64,000 bases of DNA. It comes from Streptomyces sp. AP-93 (GTDB taxonomy: Bacteria; Actinomycetota; Actinomycetes; Streptomycetales; Streptomycetaceae). This document shows positions 15,485-24,366 of the stretch, piece after piece. Each line of letters opens with the position of its first letter. Positions within the stretch are counted from its first letter, which is position 1. The stretch is taken from NCBI RefSeq assembly GCF_022808175.1, contig NZ_JALGBX010000027.1:1-64000 (forward strand), written 5' to 3'. The notes under the pieces were generated by a model. That model saw nothing but the letters and a program-made list of their open reading frames with translations. It made no database searches and had not been told where the DNA came from. A program made the translations under genes and the position numbers.

Positions 15485-16210
15485 ATGTCTGATCGCATCA
15501 TCGCCGCCTGCGACGGGGCGGCCAAGGGAAATCCCGGGCCGGCCGCATGGGCCTGGGTCATCGCCGACGTCCACGGGCACCCCGAGCGCTGGGAGGCCGG
15601 TCCGCTGGGCCGGGCCACCAACAACGTCGGTGAACTCACCGCTCTGCAGCGGCTGCTGGAGGCCGTGGCCCCCGGCACGGCCGTGCAGGTGCGGATGGAC
15701 TCCCAGTACGCCATGAAGGCCGTGACCCAGTGGCTCCCGGCCTGGAAGCGCAACGGCTGGAAGACGGCCGCGGGCAAGCCGGTGGCCAACCGCGAGCTCG
15801 TCGAGAGCATCGACGCCCTGCTGACCGACCGGGACGTGGAGTTCCGCTACGTCCCCGCGCACCGCGAGGACGGCGACCACCTGAACGCGATCGCCGACCA
15901 GGCCGCCAGCGACGCGGCCGTGAGCCAGGAGCCGGCGGGTACCGCGCTGGGGCACGCGTCCGTGTCCGTCCCGGCGCCGGCCCGCAGCACACCGGCCCGC
16001 AGCACCTCCGCCCGCCGTCCCACCGGAGCCTCGTCGGCCAAGAACGGGACGGCCGCCAAGGGCGCGACCGCCGGCCGGGTCGGGGTGACCATCAAGGCCA
16101 AGTTCCCCGGTACCTGCCCCTGCGGGAAGCAGTACGCGGCGGGGGAGAAGATCGGCAAGCTGGGGTCGCGCTGGGGTCACCCCGACTGCGGCGGAGCCGA
16201 CGCCGGATAG
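15485..16210 (+). CDS. rnhA: Ribonuclease HI with C-terminal extension
   Basis: 241 residues. The RNase H fold occupies about residues 1-145 with the four acidic residues in context: ACDGAAKGNPGP (Asp), NNVGELTAL (Glu), RMDSQYAMKAV (Asp) and the C-terminal HREDGDHLNAIADQAA (Asp). It degrades the RNA strand of RNA-DNA hybrids. After an Ala/Pro/Ser/Thr linker there is a small C-terminal domain (KAKFPGTCPCGKQYAAGEKI, SRWGHPDCG) with Cys-x-Cys and His/Cys positions suggestive of a zinc ribbon. ATG 15485 follows GGGGG; the frame is open upstream only because the MmpL relic reads into it. Confidence 0.9.
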   Translation: MSDRIIAACDGAAKGNPGPAAWAWVIADVHGHPERWEAGPLGRATNNVGELTALQRLLEAVAPGTAVQVRMDSQYAMKAVTQWLPAWKRNGWKTAAGKPVANRELVESIDALLTDRDVEFRYVPAHREDGDHLNAIADQAASDAAVSQEPAGTALGHASVSVPAPARSTPARSTSARRPTGASSAKNGTAAKGATAGRVGVTIKAKFPGTCPCGKQYAAGEKIGKLGSRWGHPDCGGADAG

Positions 16211-16232
16211 CTTTCAGCCACACTCCCTATGC

Positions 16233-16272
16233 AAAGCTTTCGTTCGAAAGAAAACGGAAGTTTCGGCTTTCG
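16233..16272 (+). promoter_or_regulatory. Putative operator upstream of the sugar-operon regulator
   Basis: The inverted repeat CTTTCG-TT-CGAAAG at 16237-16250 and another CTTTCG at 16267-16272 precede the regulator gene. The 8-mer AAGCTTTC (16234-16241) recurs upstream of the transport operon at 17485-17492, consistent with one regulator binding both. Confidence 0.5.
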
Positions 16273-16321
16273 CGCGCTACGCTGACCTCGACCAGGGGAT
16301 GCAGGCGAGGGGAGCTCCACC

Positions 16322-17461
16322 GTGCACGCAGAGGAACGACAGCAGGCGATCCTGCGCCGGGTCCGCGAAGCGGGATCCATGCGCGTCACGGACTTCGCGG
16401 CGGAGCTCGGCGTGTCCGTGGTGACGGTCCGCAAGGACGTCGAGGTCCTCGCCGAACGCGGCCTGTTGGCCCGGGTGCACGGCGGCGCGATGCTGCCCGA
16501 GGACTGGGCGGAGACCGCCGCCGTGACCGCCGCACCGGCGGCGGCGCGCGCGACCTCGGCCGCTCCCGGCACCGACACCGGCGCCGGAGCGGGATCCGGA
16601 GCGGGCCCCGGCCGCGGCCGCCCGCTGGTCCTCGGGCTGATCGTGCCGTCCTCCGCCTATTACTACCCCGAGGTGATCAAGGGCGCCCGGGAGGCGGCGG
16701 ATGCCCTCGGGGTGCGGCTGACCCTCGCCGTGTCCACGTACGACGTGGACACCGAGAAGGCGCAGGCCGCGCGGATGGTCGCGGACGGCGTCGACGGGCT
16801 GCTGCTCGCGCCCTCCGCCGCCGACGGGAAGCCGGGCGGCCAGTGGTACGAGGAGCTGGGCGTCCCCGTCGTACTCATCGAGCGCCGCCCCGAACAGCAG
16901 GCCTCCGCCGCCGAGCACGTCGGCACGGACCACGGGTACGGAGCCAGGCTGGCGGTGCGCCACCTCCTGGACACGGGGCGCCGCAGGATCGCCCTGGTGA
17001 TGCGTGGCGGAACCCCCACCGCACCCTGGATCAAGAAGGGCTACCGCGCGGCGATGGAAGAGGCCGGCCCCGAGGTCGCCGAGCATGCGCTCTTCCTCGA
17101 CCTCGCGGAGTTCGGGGCGGGTGACGCCGTCTACGAAGAGGTGATGGCCGCCTTCGTGGAGGCGGTGCGGGAGGGCCGCGTCGACGCCGCCCTGGTCCAT
17201 CCCGACCACGAGGCCATGGTGCTGCTGCAGCGGCTGCGCGCTGCCTCGCTGGCCGTTCCGGGCGATGTCGCGCTGGTCTCGTACGACGACGAGGTGGCAT
17301 CCCTGGCCGACCTGCCGCTGAGCGCGGTGGCGCCCTCGAAGCACGAAGTCGGGGTCACCGGAGTGGAGTTGCTCGTACGGCGGCTGCGCGAGCCGGGCCG
17401 GCCCAGACGCCGGATCGCCATCCTCCCCGAGCTGCGGGTGCGCGCTTCCAGCGAGGCCTAA
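16322..17461 (+). CDS. Transcriptional regulator: DeoR-type HTH plus LacI-type sugar-sensing domain
   Basis: 379 residues, GTG start. The N-terminal winged helix is DeoR-like (ERQQAILRRVREAGSMRVTD, LGVSVVTVRKDVEVLAERGL, ARVHGGAMLP). A Gly/Pro/Ala linker leads to a periplasmic-binding-protein-like effector domain of the LacI type (VLGLIVPSSAYYYPEVIKGA, DGVDGLLLAPS, VVLIERRPE, RHLLDTGRRRIALVM, DVALVSYDDE). It should repress the downstream transport and hydrolase genes until a sugar ligand binds. The combination of a DeoR head with a LacI sensor, instead of the usual isomerase-like DeoR sensor, is worth noting. The downstream binding-protein gene starts 115 nt later with its own promoter. Confidence 0.88.
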   Translation: MHAEERQQAILRRVREAGSMRVTDFAAELGVSVVTVRKDVEVLAERGLLARVHGGAMLPEDWAETAAVTAAPAAARATSAAPGTDTGAGAGSGAGPGRGRPLVLGLIVPSSAYYYPEVIKGAREAADALGVRLTLAVSTYDVDTEKAQAARMVADGVDGLLLAPSAADGKPGGQWYEELGVPVVLIERRPEQQASAAEHVGTDHGYGARLAVRHLLDTGRRRIALVMRGGTPTAPWIKKGYRAAMEEAGPEVAEHALFLDLAEFGAGDAVYEEVMAAFVEAVREGRVDAALVHPDHEAMVLLQRLRAASLAVPGDVALVSYDDEVASLADLPLSAVAPSKHEVGVTGVELLVRRLREPGRPRRRIAILPELRVRASSEA

Positions 17462-17470
17462 CCGTTACTT

Positions 17471-17529
17471 GGCTTTTCTTTCTCAAGCTTTCTTTTTCTA
17501 TTGACTCCCTTCTCCTCTGGCCGAATGAT
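17471..17529 (+). promoter_or_regulatory. Promoter/operator region of the sugar-utilisation operon
   Basis: A pyrimidine-rich repeat GCTTTTCTTTCTCAAGCTTT and the 8-mer AAGCTTTC (17485-17492) lie just upstream of a -35-like TTGACT (17501-17506). A weak -10-like AATGAT (17524-17529) follows at 17-nt spacing. The base composition is sharply more AT-rich than the surroundings. Confidence 0.5.
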
Positions 17530-17576
17530 GTGCATCACCTCGCCGCATCGACGGCTCGCATCTGAGGAGCAGAGCA

Positions 17577-18884
17577 GTGAAGCTCACTTCCCGTACCTCC
17601 CGCGCCGCCCTCGCCACGCTCTCGCTGGCCCTGTTCGCCACTGCCTGCGGTGGGAGCGAGGGCGCCGCGCCGAAGGCCGACGCACCCAAAGAGCCGGTCA
17701 ACCTGACCTATTGGGGCTGGACCGGCGGTGCCCAGCAGGTGGTGGACGCCTTCAACGCGTCGCACCCGAACATCAAGGTCACCTACTCGGCCATCACCGG
17801 CGGACCGGACGGGTACGCCAAGATCAGCAACGCGATCAAGGCCGGGAACGCTCCCGACGTCGCGGGCATCGAGTACCCGACCCTGCCGGAGTTCGTCAGC
17901 CAGGGATTCCTGGAGGACATCACCGGCCCGGCCGGCGCCACCGTGAAGGCGAAGTTCCCCCAGGGCGTCCAGGACCGGGTGACCCTCGGCGGCAAGACCT
18001 GGGCCGTGCCGTACGACGCCACGCCCAACCTCCTCTACTACCGCAAGGACCTCTTCAAGAACGCGGGCGTCGAAGTCCCCAAGACCTGGGACGAGTACAA
18101 GACGGCCGCCGAGAAGATCAAGGCCGCCGACAAGAACGTGCGCATAGGCGGCTGGGGCAACGACGACGCGCCCCTGCTGGCGGCGCTGTCCTGGCAGGCC
18201 GGTGCCAAGTGGTACGGCACCGAGGGCGATGGCTGGAAGGTCGGCATCAACGACGCCTCTTCGCAGAAGGTGGCCTCGTACTGGCAGGGCCTGGTCAAGG
18301 ACGACCTGGTGATGAACCTGAAGATCAACGGCCCGGAGTTCGCGAAGGCCAAGGCCGACGGCGTCATGGCCAGCTTCATCGGCGCCTCGTGGAGCGCGGG
18401 CGGCACCATGACGGCCCTGGCCAAGGACTCCGGCAAGTGGGGCGTCGCCCCGCTGCCGCACTGGGGAACCCCGGCCACCGGCATGTTCGGCGGCACCAGC
18501 TACGCCGTCACCAAGGGCAGCAAGCACGTCAAGGAGGCGGCGGAGTTCGCCGCGTGGGCGGCCACCAGCCCCGAGGGCGTCAAGGCCCGCCTCAGCAGCC
18601 TGAAGGCGCCGAGCAGCAGCCTGCCCGCCAGCCCCGAGCTCCGTACGATCGCCGCCGCGGCCTTCGACGACAAGGGATTCTTCGGCGGCGACGACGTGTA
18701 CGCGATCGCCGGCGCGCAGGTCGACACCATCGTCCCGGGCTGGGTCTGGGGCCCGGTGCAGACGGCCACCAACACCGCCATCCAGGACGCCGCGCTCAAG
18801 GGCACCCTGACCGACGGACTCGCGGCCGGCCAGACCGCCGCCGAGGCGGCCATCAAGGGCCGGGGGCTCAACCTCGCGAAGTAG
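17577..18884 (+). CDS. ABC sugar transporter substrate-binding lipoprotein
   Basis: 435 residues, GTG start. The lipoprotein signal peptide has lipobox LFATAC. The mature protein is a cluster B/family 1 extracellular solute-binding protein: VNLTYWGWTGGAQQVVDAFN, the FNASHPNIKV pattern, YAKISNAIKAGNAPDVAGIE and TWAVPYDATPNLLYYRKDLF. It delivers a carbohydrate to the two permeases encoded next. The 129-nt gap to the first permease gene is very GC-rich with several CCCGGG-type hairpins, possibly lowering permease expression relative to the binding protein. The fucosidase at the operon end suggests a fucosylated oligosaccharide or fucose-like ligand. Confidence 0.92.
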   Translation: MKLTSRTSRAALATLSLALFATACGGSEGAAPKADAPKEPVNLTYWGWTGGAQQVVDAFNASHPNIKVTYSAITGGPDGYAKISNAIKAGNAPDVAGIEYPTLPEFVSQGFLEDITGPAGATVKAKFPQGVQDRVTLGGKTWAVPYDATPNLLYYRKDLFKNAGVEVPKTWDEYKTAAEKIKAADKNVRIGGWGNDDAPLLAALSWQAGAKWYGTEGDGWKVGINDASSQKVASYWQGLVKDDLVMNLKINGPEFAKAKADGVMASFIGASWSAGGTMTALAKDSGKWGVAPLPHWGTPATGMFGGTSYAVTKGSKHVKEAAEFAAWAATSPEGVKARLSSLKAPSSSLPASPELRTIAAAAFDDKGFFGGDDVYAIAGAQVDTIVPGWVWGPVQTATNTAIQDAALKGTLTDGLAAGQTAAEAAIKGRGLNLAK

Positions 18885-19013
18885 GCGCCGCGCGGGGCCC
18901 GCAGCCCTCCCGGCCCCCGGGCCCCTCCCGGCACCCGGGCCCCGCCCAGCCCTGCAGCGAAGTCCCTTCCCCGTCCGTTCCGTTCCTCCGCAGCGCACCA
19001 CCAAGGAGATCCG

Positions 19014-19943
19014 GTGGCAGCACCACTCACTCGTTCAGCGCGCGGCGCCGCGCCCGTGCGCCGGCCAGGCCAGGGCAGGGCGGTGCTCGTCTTCCTCGGC
19101 CCCTTCTTCCTGCTCTTCACCGCGGTCCTGATCCTGCCCGTCGGCTACGCGCTCTGGATGAGCTTCTTCACCGAGCGCTCCTCCGGCCTCGGATTCGGCG
19201 GCACCGAACGGGTCTTCAGCGGGTTCGGCAACTACGCCAAGGCGATCGGCGACCACGGCTTCACCTCCTCCTTCCTGCACGTGGCCGCGTACTGCGCCGT
19301 CTACATCCCCGTGATGATCGGCGCGGCGCTCGCCCTGGCCCTGCTCGTCGATTCGGCCGCGGCCAAGGCCAAGCGCCTCGTCCAGTTCGCCGTCTTCATG
19401 CCGCACGCGGTCCCCGGACTGATCGCGGCGATCATCTGGACCTACCTCTACACCCCCGGCCTGAGCCCGGTCCTGGACTGGATCGAAGCGGCGGGCGGCC
19501 ACTGGGACTTCTTCGCCGCGGGCAGCGTCCTGCCCTCGCTGGTGAACGTCGCGGCCTGGCAGTGGATCGGCTACAACATGATCATCTTCTTCGCCGCCCT
19601 GCAGGCAGTGCCCCGCGAGGTCATCGAAGCGGGCGTCATGGACGGCGCCGGCGAACTGCGCATCGCCCTGCGGATCAAACTGCCGATGATCCGCTCCGCC
19701 GTCTTCCTCACGCTCCTGTTCACCTGTGTCGGCGTGGTCCAGATCTTCGGCGAGCCGATGCTCCTCTCGAAGCGGGCCGGCTCGATGGGCTCGGACTGGT
19801 CCCCGATGATGTTCATCTACAAGGCGGCCTTCGAGCGGCACGACTACGGCCTCGCGTCCTCCGCCTCGCTCCTCGTGGCCCTCGTCGCCGGCACCCTCTC
19901 CTACGTCGTCACCCGGATCGGAAAGCGAGGTGACTCGGCATGA
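19014..19943 (+). CDS. ABC sugar transporter permease 1 (MalF-like)
   Basis: 309 residues, GTG start after AAGGAG. Six hydrophobic helices are visible (for example LVFLGPFFLLFTAVLILPVG, VAAYCAVYIPVMIGAALALA, FMPHAVPGLIAAIIWTYLYT). The EAA-type coupling loop is EVIEAGVMDGAGELRIALRI. It forms the membrane channel with the next permease, and the two overlap by 4 nt. No ATPase is encoded in this operon; in Streptomyces such importers usually share the multitask ATPase MsiK encoded elsewhere. Confidence 0.92.
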   Translation: MAAPLTRSARGAAPVRRPGQGRAVLVFLGPFFLLFTAVLILPVGYALWMSFFTERSSGLGFGGTERVFSGFGNYAKAIGDHGFTSSFLHVAAYCAVYIPVMIGAALALALLVDSAAAKAKRLVQFAVFMPHAVPGLIAAIIWTYLYTPGLSPVLDWIEAAGGHWDFFAAGSVLPSLVNVAAWQWIGYNMIIFFAALQAVPREVIEAGVMDGAGELRIALRIKLPMIRSAVFLTLLFTCVGVVQIFGEPMLLSKRAGSMGSDWSPMMFIYKAAFERHDYGLASSASLLVALVAGTLSYVVTRIGKRGDSA

Positions 19944-20917
19944 GCACCCAGACGGCCCAGACGGCCCAAGCGGCCCCCTCGGCCCCGCCCACGACCGCCC
20001 CCGGCGGCGAGCCGGCGCCCGCACTCGGAGCCCCGCCCGCCCGGCAGGGCAAGCGGAAGCAGGCCGGAAGGCCGGGCCGGAGCGGCGCGATGGCCTCCAG
20101 GGCCGTGGTCAACGCCGTGCTCCTGGTGGCGGTCCTCTACACCCTGATGCCGCTGACCTGGCTGCTGATCGCCGCCACCAAGAACCACGCCGACCTCTTC
20201 GGGACGGCCGGCTTCGGATTCGGCGAGTTCCACCTCCTCGACAACCTCCGGGCCGTCTTCACGTACGACGACGGCATCTTCGGCCGCTGGCTGCTCAACA
20301 GCCTCCTCTACTCCGTCGTCGGATCACTGGCGTCCTCACTGATCAGCGTCGCCGCCGGATACTGCTTCGACAAGTACGAGTTCCGCGGCAAGGGCGCGCT
20401 CTTCGGCCTCGTCCTGACCGGCACCCTCGTCCCCACCGTCGTCATCACTCTGCCGCAGTACCTGCTCGCCTCCGAGGTCGGAATCGTCAACACCTACTGG
20501 TCGGTCCTCATCCCGGCGCTCGTGAACCCCTTCGGCGTGTACCTGGCCCGGGTCTTCTCCGAGGGCTACGTACCCGGTGAGGTCCTCGAGGCCGCCCGGA
20601 TCGACGGAGCGAGCGAGCTGCGCGTGTTCCGGTCGATCTCGCTGCCGATGCTCATGCCCGGCTTCATGACCCTCTTCCTCTTCTCCTTCACGGCGAGCTG
20701 GAACAACTTCTTCGGCCCGCTGGTCATGCTCAACGACCACCACCTGTACCCGGCGGTGCTCGGCATCTACAGCTGGAACCAAGTCGTGCTCCAGTACCCG
20801 GAGTTCTACTCCCTCGCGATCACCGGATCCCTGGTCGCCGTCATCCCGCTCGCCCTCGCCTTCATCGGCCTGCAGCGGTTCTGGCGCTCCGGCCTCACGG
20901 CGGGAGCGGTCAAGTGA
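19940..20917 (+). CDS. ABC sugar transporter permease 2 (MalG-like)
   Basis: 325 residues. A Thr/Ala/Pro-rich cytoplasmic start of about 55 residues precedes six helices (VVNAVLLVAVLYTLMPLTWL, LLNSLLYSVVGSLASSLISV, LVLTGTLVPTVVITLPQYLL and others). The coupling loop EVLEAARIDGASELRVFRSI matches the EAA motif. It pairs with the preceding permease. Its stop overlaps the GTG start of the dehydrogenase gene by 4 nt. Confidence 0.92.
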   Translation: MSTQTAQTAQAAPSAPPTTAPGGEPAPALGAPPARQGKRKQAGRPGRSGAMASRAVVNAVLLVAVLYTLMPLTWLLIAATKNHADLFGTAGFGFGEFHLLDNLRAVFTYDDGIFGRWLLNSLLYSVVGSLASSLISVAAGYCFDKYEFRGKGALFGLVLTGTLVPTVVITLPQYLLASEVGIVNTYWSVLIPALVNPFGVYLARVFSEGYVPGEVLEAARIDGASELRVFRSISLPMLMPGFMTLFLFSFTASWNNFFGPLVMLNDHHLYPAVLGIYSWNQVVLQYPEFYSLAITGSLVAVIPLALAFIGLQRFWRSGLTAGAVK

Positions 20918-21990
20918 CGGACACCGCCCCGACGAGCGACCCCGACCTCACGGGCGACGCCGCCCCGACCCGGGACCCCGCCGGGCTGCGCAAGCCCTGC
21001 ACCCTCCTCGCCATGGACCGGGAGACGAAGGCGGCCCTGCTGGACGCCCCTGCCCTGACCCGGCTCGCCGCCACCACTCACCTCGACCCCGACCTCCTGG
21101 TCACCGACTTCACCGCGGCCGACCCCGCGCGGCTGCGCGAGGCCGAGGTCCTGCTCACCGGCTGGGGCTGCCCGCCCCTCACCGAGCAGGCCCTCGACCT
21201 CCTCCCGTCCCTGCGCGCCGTGGTGCACACCGCCGGAACCGTCAAGGGGCTGATGACGGAAGCGGCCTGGCGGCGCGGGCTGTCCGTCACGAGCGCGGCC
21301 GAGGCCAACGCCCAGCCCGTCGCCGAGTTCACGGTCGCCGCGATCGTCTTCGCCAACAAGCGCGTCCTCACCACCGCCCGGGCCTACCGGGAGGCCCGCA
21401 CACAGCTCAACCCGCTCACGCTGTACCCCGGCATCGGCAACTACGGCAGGACCGTCGGCATCATCGGCGCCTCGCGCATCGGCCGCCGCGTCATCGAGCT
21501 GCTGCGCTCCTACGACGCGCGCGTACTGGTCCACGACCCGTACCTGGACGGGGACGAGGCCAGGGCCCTGGGGGTCGAGCCCGTCCACTTGGACGAACTG
21601 ATGGGCCGCAGCGACGTGGTGACCGTGCACGCGCCCCAGACCCCCGAGACCCGCCACCTGATCGACAACCGCCGCCTCGCCCTCATGCGCGACGGCGCCA
21701 CCCTCGTCAACACGGCACGCGGAACGCTGGTCGACACCGAGGCACTCACCGCGGAGGTCGTCTCCGGCCGGCTGCACGCCGTCCTCGACGTCACCCACCC
21801 CGACGTGCTCCCGGCCGGATCGCCGCTCTACGACCTGCCGAACGTACTGCTCACCCCGCACATCGCCGGATCCCTCGGCAACGAACTCGGACGCCTCGCG
21901 GCCTGCGCGGCCGAGGAGTTGGAGCGGTACGCCCGAGGACTCCCCTTCGCCTACGCCGTCCACCCGGCGAGCCTGGCCCACTCGGCCTGA
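20914..21990 (+). CDS. D-2-hydroxyacid dehydrogenase family protein
   Basis: 358 residues, GTG start within a 4-nt overlap with the permease gene. NAD-binding Rossmann motif: TVGIIGASRIGRRVIELL with Asp in VLVHDPYLDG. Catalytic positions of the family are visible: NTARGTLVDTEAL (Arg), a downstream acidic residue near DVTHPD, and the general-acid His in LTPHIAGS. It should interconvert a 2-hydroxyacid and a 2-oxoacid. Inside a glycoside-uptake operon it may oxidise or reduce an acid derived from the imported sugar, but no substrate can be read. The catalytic Glu of classical members (HxxE system) is not obvious and should be checked. Confidence 0.85.
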   Translation: MTDTAPTSDPDLTGDAAPTRDPAGLRKPCTLLAMDRETKAALLDAPALTRLAATTHLDPDLLVTDFTAADPARLREAEVLLTGWGCPPLTEQALDLLPSLRAVVHTAGTVKGLMTEAAWRRGLSVTSAAEANAQPVAEFTVAAIVFANKRVLTTARAYREARTQLNPLTLYPGIGNYGRTVGIIGASRIGRRVIELLRSYDARVLVHDPYLDGDEARALGVEPVHLDELMGRSDVVTVHAPQTPETRHLIDNRRLALMRDGATLVNTARGTLVDTEALTAEVVSGRLHAVLDVTHPDVLPAGSPLYDLPNVLLTPHIAGSLGNELGRLAACAAEELERYARGLPFAYAVHPASLAHSA

Positions 21991-22019
21991 ACGCCCGCCG
22001 AAGAACCCGGAAGCCTCCC

Positions 22020-23309
22020 ATGACGCTCGGTCCCTCAACTCCCCCCGCCGGTCCCGCCGAGACCCCCATCCTGCCCACCCCGGGTCAACTCGCCTGGCAG
22101 GAAGCCGGATTCGGGATCTTCCTGCACTTCGGCATCAACACCTTCAACGGCGTCGAGTGGAGTGATGGGACCCTGGACCCGGCCACCTTCCGGCCCGCGC
22201 AGCTCGACGCGCGCCAGTGGGTGCGTACCGCTGTCGAGGCCGGAGCGAAGTACGTCGTGCTGACCGCCAAGCACCACGACGGCTTCTGCCTGTGGCCGAC
22301 CGACACCACCGCCTACTCCGTGGCCTCCTCGCCCTGGAAGGACGGAGCGGGCGACGTGGTCGCCGAACTGGCCGAGGCCTGCGGGGAGGCGGGCCTCGGC
22401 CTCGGGCTCTACCTCTCGCCCTGGGACCGCAACGCGGACTGCTACGAGCAGCCCGCCGTGTACGACTCCTTCTACCTCCGCCAGCTCACCGAACTCTGCA
22501 CCCGCTACGGCCCGTTGTGCGAGCTGTGGTTCGACGGCGCGGGCTCCGAGGGGCGTACGTACGACTGGGACGCGGTCATGGCCGTGATCGACCGGCACCA
22601 GCCGGACGCCATGGTCTTCAACATGGGCCGCCCCACGATCCGCTGGGCCGGAAACGAGGAGGGGCTCGCCGCCGACCCCTGCCGCTACGTCACGCACTCC
22701 ACGGGCATCAGCCTGTACGACGACCGGCAGACCGAGCTCGGCTCGGCCGCCTACCTGCCGCCCGAGTGCGATGTCCCCCTGCGCGCCGACTGGTTCTGGC
22801 AACCGGGGAACCACGCCACCCTCAAGAGCCGCGAGGAACTGCTGGAGATCTGGTACTCCTCGGTGGGGCTGGGCGCCGGCCTGCTCCTGGGCGTCCCGCC
22901 CGACCGGCGCGGACTGGTCGACGAAGCCGACCGGGCCCGGCTCCTCGAGTTCACCGGAGAGCTGGAGCGGCGCCTCGGCGATCCGCACTCCTCGGTCCTC
23001 ACGGTCACCGCCCGGGGATCCGACCTCGTCGCGGACTTCGGCAGGCCCGTCCGCGTGGACCACGTGGAACTGCGCGAGGACCTCACCCGGGGCCAGCGCG
23101 TGGACGGCCACGAGGTCTGGGCGGACGGCCGGCTGATCGCCTCGGGCCGCACGGTGGGGGTCCGGCGTGTCCACCGGGTGGAGCCCCTCACCGTGCGGGA
23201 ACTGCGGATCCGCCTGTCCGGAGCCGGAGCCGGAGCCGCAGCCGGAGCCGCAGCCGGAGCCCGGCTGGCCGCGGTGACGGCAGCCGGACCGCCGGCCGAG
23301 CTCAACTGA
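22020..23309 (+). CDS. Alpha-L-fucosidase, glycoside hydrolase family 29
   Basis: 429 residues with no signal peptide, so probably cytoplasmic and acting on imported oligosaccharides. GH29 features: WQEAGFGIFLHFGINTF at the start of the barrel, YVVLTAKHHDGFCLWPT, GLGLYLSPWDRN, and the nucleophile region ELWFDGAG (Asp near residue 170). The C-terminal part is a beta-sandwich (VDHVELREDLTRGQRVDGHE), then a Gly/Ala run (GAGAGAAAGAAAGA) encoded by a GGAGCC/GCAGCC repeat. It is the last gene of the operon and its end overlaps the convergent propeller gene by 8 nt. Strict fucose specificity is not proven; related GH29 enzymes accept other deoxy-sugars. Confidence 0.88.
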   Translation: MTLGPSTPPAGPAETPILPTPGQLAWQEAGFGIFLHFGINTFNGVEWSDGTLDPATFRPAQLDARQWVRTAVEAGAKYVVLTAKHHDGFCLWPTDTTAYSVASSPWKDGAGDVVAELAEACGEAGLGLGLYLSPWDRNADCYEQPAVYDSFYLRQLTELCTRYGPLCELWFDGAGSEGRTYDWDAVMAVIDRHQPDAMVFNMGRPTIRWAGNEEGLAADPCRYVTHSTGISLYDDRQTELGSAAYLPPECDVPLRADWFWQPGNHATLKSREELLEIWYSSVGLGAGLLLGVPPDRRGLVDEADRARLLEFTGELERRLGDPHSSVLTVTARGSDLVADFGRPVRVDHVELREDLTRGQRVDGHEVWADGRLIASGRTVGVRRVHRVEPLTVRELRIRLSGAGAGAAAGAAAGARLAAVTAAGPPAELN

Positions 23310-24366
23310 CCTGCGGCAGGCGTCCGTCGGCCGCGTCCTGCGCTACCGCGACCGGCGACGATCCGCCCGCGACGGACATCCGGGGTGCTCCGGTCCCGTC
23401 CGCGGGGACGGTCCAGACGTCGCTCGCGCGCCCGTCCGCGCCCGGCAGGGCGTAGGCGACCGTCCCGTCGTCGGTCCAGGCCGCCTGGTCGTCCACGCCG
23501 CGCGTCTCGGCGAGCGGGGTCTCGGCCATCGTCCGCAGGTCGAGGACGTACAGCCGCCAGGGGGCGGCCGGGTCGTCGGACACCTTCTTCTTGAAGGCGA
23601 CCCGGGTGTTGTCGGGCGACAGGGAGGGGCATTCGACGTTCTCCCGCAGCGCCCTCGCCGACCAGTCGCCCATGTTCCCCTCGACGAGGTACGTACGCCC
23701 CTTGGTGGAGACGGTCGCGTAGAAGCGGCTGTCGTCGCGGGCGAAGCTCACGCCCCAGTAGTTGACGTCGGCGGAGTGGTAGCGGACACCGCCGATGGTG
23801 AGCGGTATCTCCTCCAAGGACTTCACCAGGTACCCCGTGCGCAGGTCGAGGACGGCGGTCCGGGTGGAGAACCCCGTGGTGGAGTACGAGTCTCCGGTGG
23901 CGAACACCGTCCAGGCGAGCATCTGCCCGGACGCGGACACCCGGGCCCGGGTCGGAACCCCCGGCACGGTCGTCCGCCTCACTTCGCGCAGCTGCCGGTC
24001 GAGGACGACGGCGTACGTCTTCGGCAGCACCCCCGGCTCGGCGCGCAGGCACAGGGCGGTGCCCCCGGCTGCGTGGAACCGGTCGCAGGCGGGGCCGCCC
24101 GTGGTGCGCCCGGCTCCGCCCGCCGTCGCGGACAGGGGCTGGTGCGCCACCCGGCCCGTGGCGGAGTCCCGGAAGTACAGGGCTGGACCGCCGAGCGCGA
24201 ACGAGGCGTCGGCGACGCCCCGTTGGCCGGCCGGGCGGTGCCCGGCGTGCAGGGCGTACCCGGTGGCGGAGCCCAGGAGGATGACGACCGCGGCGGCCGT
24301 GACGGCGGTACGGGCCCGTGCGCCGAGCCGGCGTGGCGGCGCCGGGGTGGTGAGCGGCGTGGTCAT
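23302..24366 (-). CDS. Membrane-anchored TolB/WD40-like beta-propeller protein
   Basis: 354 residues. A single N-terminal helix (AVTAAAVVILLGSATGYAL) anchors an extracytoplasmic propeller with repeated blades (GQMLAWTVFATGDSYSTT, DSRFYATVSTKGRTYLVEG, NTRVAFKKKV, WRLYVLDLRTMAETPLAE, GTVAYALPG). PD40/TolB-type repeats often bind peptides or glycans and are not enzymes. Its ATG overlaps the stop of the MFS gene (ATGA-type), so it is the third gene of the phosphatase-MFS-propeller operon. No specific ligand is suggested. Confidence 0.82.
   Translation of the reverse strand: MTTPLTTPAPPRRLGARARTAVTAAAVVILLGSATGYALHAGHRPAGQRGVADASFALGGPALYFRDSATGRVAHQPLSATAGGAGRTTGGPACDRFHAAGGTALCLRAEPGVLPKTYAVVLDRQLREVRRTTVPGVPTRARVSASGQMLAWTVFATGDSYSTTGFSTRTAVLDLRTGYLVKSLEEIPLTIGGVRYHSADVNYWGVSFARDDSRFYATVSTKGRTYLVEGNMGDWSARALRENVECPSLSPDNTRVAFKKKVSDDPAAPWRLYVLDLRTMAETPLAETRGVDDQAAWTDDGTVAYALPGADGRASDVWTVPADGTGAPRMSVAGGSSPVAVAQDAADGRLPQVS

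Noticed and set aside
16233..16290. Repeated CTTTCG units considered as a CRISPR-like array
   Set aside because: The repeats are 6 bp with irregular spacing, consistent with regulator sites. No CRISPR array was seen anywhere in the window.
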